A stretch of DNA of 64,000 bases from Bugula neritina (lineage: Eukaryota > Bryozoa > Gymnolaemata > Cheilostomatida > Bugulidae). Made by a program: the position numbers and the translations under genes. The notes beneath the pieces were generated by a model that saw nothing but the letters and a program-made list of their open reading frames with translations, ran no database searches and was not told where the DNA came from. Each line of letters begins with the position of its first letter. Position 1 is the stretch's first letter. The stretch is taken from assembly GCA_964035545.1 (NCBI GenBank), contig OZ037773.1, positions 2,707,751 through 2,771,750 of the forward strand. The letters run 5' to 3'. This document shows, piece after piece, positions 60,976 through 64,000 of the stretch.

Positions 60976-61174
60976 CTAAAGTTTATAGTCACCATCCCTG
61001 TGAGAAACCATAATGGAAAGGTTTTTGTTAAATCGGGCTAAGGACTTATTCAGATGAAGCACAGGAGCAATTATGACTGGATGCTCTTCCTAACATTATG
61101 AATGGCCTTTGTCGGGGCTGGAACCCATGACTTGGTGCTTACTAGGCAATCTGACCCCTAGACCACCGCTGCAC
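60976..61174 (-). mobile_element. tRNA-derived SINE copy
   Basis: Reverse copy facing the SINE at 60677-60883, tail (AGTCACCATCCCTGTGAGAA) to head (TAGACCACCGCTGCACG). Confidence 0.72.
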
Positions 61175-61479
61175 GACCTTTTAGGAGTATACTATTGTGA
61201 ATTAATACGTCATGTGATAGCAGCATGCTATACTGCAAGTACACATGAATTTAGATTTAGTTTTTCAATTTGTTTGCAGATCAACTTGCTGATTTAAAAA
61301 TATATATCGTTGTGAGTGACTTTTGTCATTTCTAGGAAACTTCTGCAAAAATAGATGACAAAAACTAGATTATAGCCAAAATGTTGCATAATCTGCATTA
61401 AAAATTGGTAGCCATTTTACATAAATTATGGGCTGTGTATAACACTGTACACAGCAAACACCCATTATATATATTACAT

Positions 61480-61930
61480 ATTGTATATTATACTTTATAT
61501 ATTATACATATATATTGTATAACATACATTAAAATTTATTATATGTATATTATAAAAATGAAAGTAAAACCACAATTCTCATAAACTATAAATACTGAAC
61601 TAAACTCATTAACAGCTTATAGAGCAAAAGAAAACTTTTTGAATTGTAACTTGAAGCAGTCCTTGAATATAATATATATAATACTATATATAATATATTA
61701 TATGTAATATATATATAATATTATATATAATATAATATATATAATATATTATATATAATTTATTATATGTAATATATATAATATTATATATAATATATTA
61801 TATATATTTTATTATATATATTTTATATAGTATTATATATATATATTACATATAATATATTATATATAATATATTACATATAATATTATATATAATATAT
61901 TATATATGATATTATATATAATATGATAAG
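61480..61930. repeat. TATA/TAATATAT AT-satellite
   Basis: Irregular alternation of TATATAATAT and ATATTATATAT units, almost without G or C. Confidence 0.9.
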
Positions 61931-62423
61931 TGAACTTACTAGATAGGATGTCTTTTTCCTGGCAGTTATTATTCCTATTATACTTGTGAGCACAAACTAC
62001 AAGATACACAGATGCAACCATATTACAATTTTTGTCAAATAATGTTTTAATAAAGTTTATCACTAGCTACAGTATGTTAACTAGCAGGCGCTATAAAATT
62101 TTTTCATTATAAGATAGTTCATGGAAAAAAATCACAGCAGCTGTTAAATGTAGCAATAAGCAATAAATCTTATTACAAATTTGTGTTATCAATTGTAAGA
62201 AGTTATAGGAGCATAGCTCTATATAAACTTTGTTTCATTACGCTATTGCCGGGATAAAAGTGATATCCCGACATTTGGTAGATATTGGATTCACAGAACA
62301 AAGGTGAAATTTTCGTGATTTTCTAGCAAAAGAATATAAACTGTTAACGCAGCAGGGTGTTAAAATGGAGAAAGCTAAATATATATAGTCATTAACTGCT
62401 ATAATAGAATAAAATATATAATT
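61931..62423. other. Intergenic, nothing recognised
   Basis: AT-rich unique sequence. No spliced or open coding pattern I can support. Confidence 0.4.
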
Positions 62424-62581
62424 CAGGAGTGGGAAACTTCTGGTGCATGAGGGCCAAGTTCATACTACATTTTGGTTATAATAAAGTAATTTGTCACCAA
62501 GCAGAATACATATAACAATTTTTACTTATCTTAAGCAACAAAAGGGTCACTGAAGAGGGGGCTCTCAGTTGCCCACCCGTG
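62424..62581. mobile_element. hAT-like MITE, shorter relative
   Basis: Starts CAGGAGTGGGAAAC, ends GTTGCCCACCCGTG. Shares GTAATTTGTCACCAA with the 56002-56226 element but is internally deleted. Flanks ATATAATT and ATATATAT could be a decayed 8-bp duplication. Confidence 0.5.
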
Positions 62582-63720
62582 ATATATATGAGAGTCCTGC
62601 TGTTAATAATATGCATGTAAATGAGTTATTGATAGAAATTTACTCTTCGTATTGAGGTTTGAATCTGAATTCACTAAGCTATCAACAAGCAATATATTCA
62701 CAGCATCATCTCTCTACATGCTGGAAGAATCTTATGTTTGAAACACACTAGATTGGCTGCAGCGTGTCACGAAAAGTGAAACTTATGTACTGTTAACAGA
62801 ACTTGTAGCAGCTCGTTCATACTATATTTAAATGCTTTAGATTCAGTGCTTATGAATACAAACACGTTTATGCACTGGAACTCCATACGAACTATTTTTA
62901 CATTCTAATATTATATAAATATTAGGAGCTGTATTGTATATATAAAAAGCATTAATGTAAGGTTCAGTATTTTAAATTAAAAGCTATCAGTTGAAAGTGT
63001 ATTGTTTAAAAAAGACTTTGAAAGAGAGCATTGACCTGGGACAACAAATATTACGGTAATGGAGGACATTATGCAAAAGGTATTCAGGAAGTCGATTAAA
63101 ATAATTAAAAGCTTTAAACTGAAACTGCAATTAGTATTTTCATTGGATGTTATACGGCGTAAATGGTCACCTTTTCGGACTAAATATCCATTATTTATAC
63201 AGACTAAATATCTATAATGCTTATTTACAGACACCACATCTGTAAAGAATAACAGCGAATGTGAATAAATAGACTTGAGACAGCTGTTTTGATTTTAAGA
63301 GCTACAACAATTTAAATAATTTATGAGTAATTACTCTAAGTGATATATTATTAATAATAGAATTATGGTCAAACTAATTCCTATTAGATATAAGTGAATA
63401 TATTGTGTAAGATAAAGTTATAAAAACTGAATAGCGTACCATTGCCCCCTGGAGATATTAAAGAAAATCCCATTAGTTTTGAAACTCTTTAGACTATATC
63501 TATCAAATTAGTATCTCCATTAGCTGGTGGTATGTTAGCACATTCTATATATTAATATATAATTATATTAATGTAGGCGCTGGTGTTTTGACCTGCAGAT
63601 TCAACTTCTTATGTATATAGAACATATTTTACATTCTATATATAACAATCTGCTACTGTAGCATCGAATGTGTAATTATAAATTACAAGAGTATTGAATG
63701 TTAAGACATTGTTTTATTAT
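62582..63720. other. Intergenic, nothing recognised
   Basis: AT-rich sequence without a supportable exon on either strand. Confidence 0.4.
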
Positions 63721-63721
63721 A

Positions 63722-63926
63722 TGAAAAACTCACACAAGTTTATAATCATTATCCCTGTGAGAAACCCCTGGTAGAAAAGGTTTTTGTTAAAGCGGGTTAA
63801 GGACTTATTTAAAATGAGGCACAGGAGCAATTATGACTGGATGTTCTTTCTAACATCACCAATGGACTTTGCCATGACCTTCGTGTGTACTAGGAAAACG
63901 CTCTAACCCCTAGACCAAGGCTGCTC
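63722..63926 (-). mobile_element. tRNA-derived SINE copy
   Basis: Reverse copy with tail (AATCATTATCCCTGTGAGAA), internal CCCCTGGTAGAAAAGG stem, body (ATTATGACTGGATGTTCTTT) and head (TAGACCAAGGCTGCTCC). Confidence 0.72.
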
Positions 63927-64000
63927 CCTATTGTTTTGATTATATAACACAGATTAATGTTTATAATGAGAGAGCTGAATGTACAAACAGACAGACATGC

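Overview
This is a eukaryotic, AT-rich window with short-exon, GT-AG spliced genes, long (TA)n and (CA)n tracts and many repeats. Gene content (ARL2, a DESI2-type PPPDE peptidase, a DHRSX-like SDR, a class A GPCR, an aerolysin-fold pore former, a CS-domain protein) and the repeats (Penelope-like elements, tRNA-derived SINEs, hammerhead-ribozyme repeats) point to an invertebrate animal. A sponge or another early-branching marine animal is a guess; I cannot place the species. All gene models were assembled by hand from splice-site signals, and each named model has consistent reading phase across its exons.

Layout. 0.5-13 kb: a ten-exon minus-strand gene for a secreted NHL-propeller-like protein with a mucin-like tail. 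Its 5.6-kb seventh intron contains a complete eight-exon class A GPCR gene on the plus strand, and also a 270-bp repeat with an intact hammerhead ribozyme. 15.3-17.1 kb: a three-exon minus-strand CS-domain gene with a C-rich block upstream. 18.8-31.8 kb: a 13-kb nest of mobile DNA. It holds a large palindrome made of two facing 3' ends of one Penelope-like element (PLE), then one inverted and three direct copies of a second PLE. Each copy of the second PLE has about 350-bp terminal inverted repeats carrying type I hammerhead ribozymes. The copies are interleaved with (TA)n and degenerate ribozyme repeats and are followed by a tandem array of 270-bp units with intact ribozymes, which resembles a metazoan retrozyme. 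34.9-40.5 kb: a plus-strand aerolysin-like pore-former gene with a TATA box. 42.0-47.9 kb: a nine-exon minus-strand SDR whose catalytic Tyr position reads Phe. 49.0-51.2 kb: a five-exon minus-strand DESI2 gene. 51.6-53.4 kb: an intergenic stretch of ACT/AGT triplet walks. 54.8-57.9 kb: a five-exon plus-strand ARL2 gene. 58.5-60.6 kb: minus-strand exons of one or two unrecognised genes. The remainder to 64 kb is SINEs, AT satellite and a hAT-like element.

The strongest system here is the co-occurrence of PLEs carrying hammerhead ribozymes in their termini with a short tandem repeat (270 bp, no ORF) carrying a different but also type I hammerhead, both embedded in (TA)n. It fits a retrozyme mobilised by PLE reverse transcriptase and making self-cleaved circular RNAs. 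The ribozyme core and flanking stems are read directly from the sequence; mobilisation and circular RNA production are inference.
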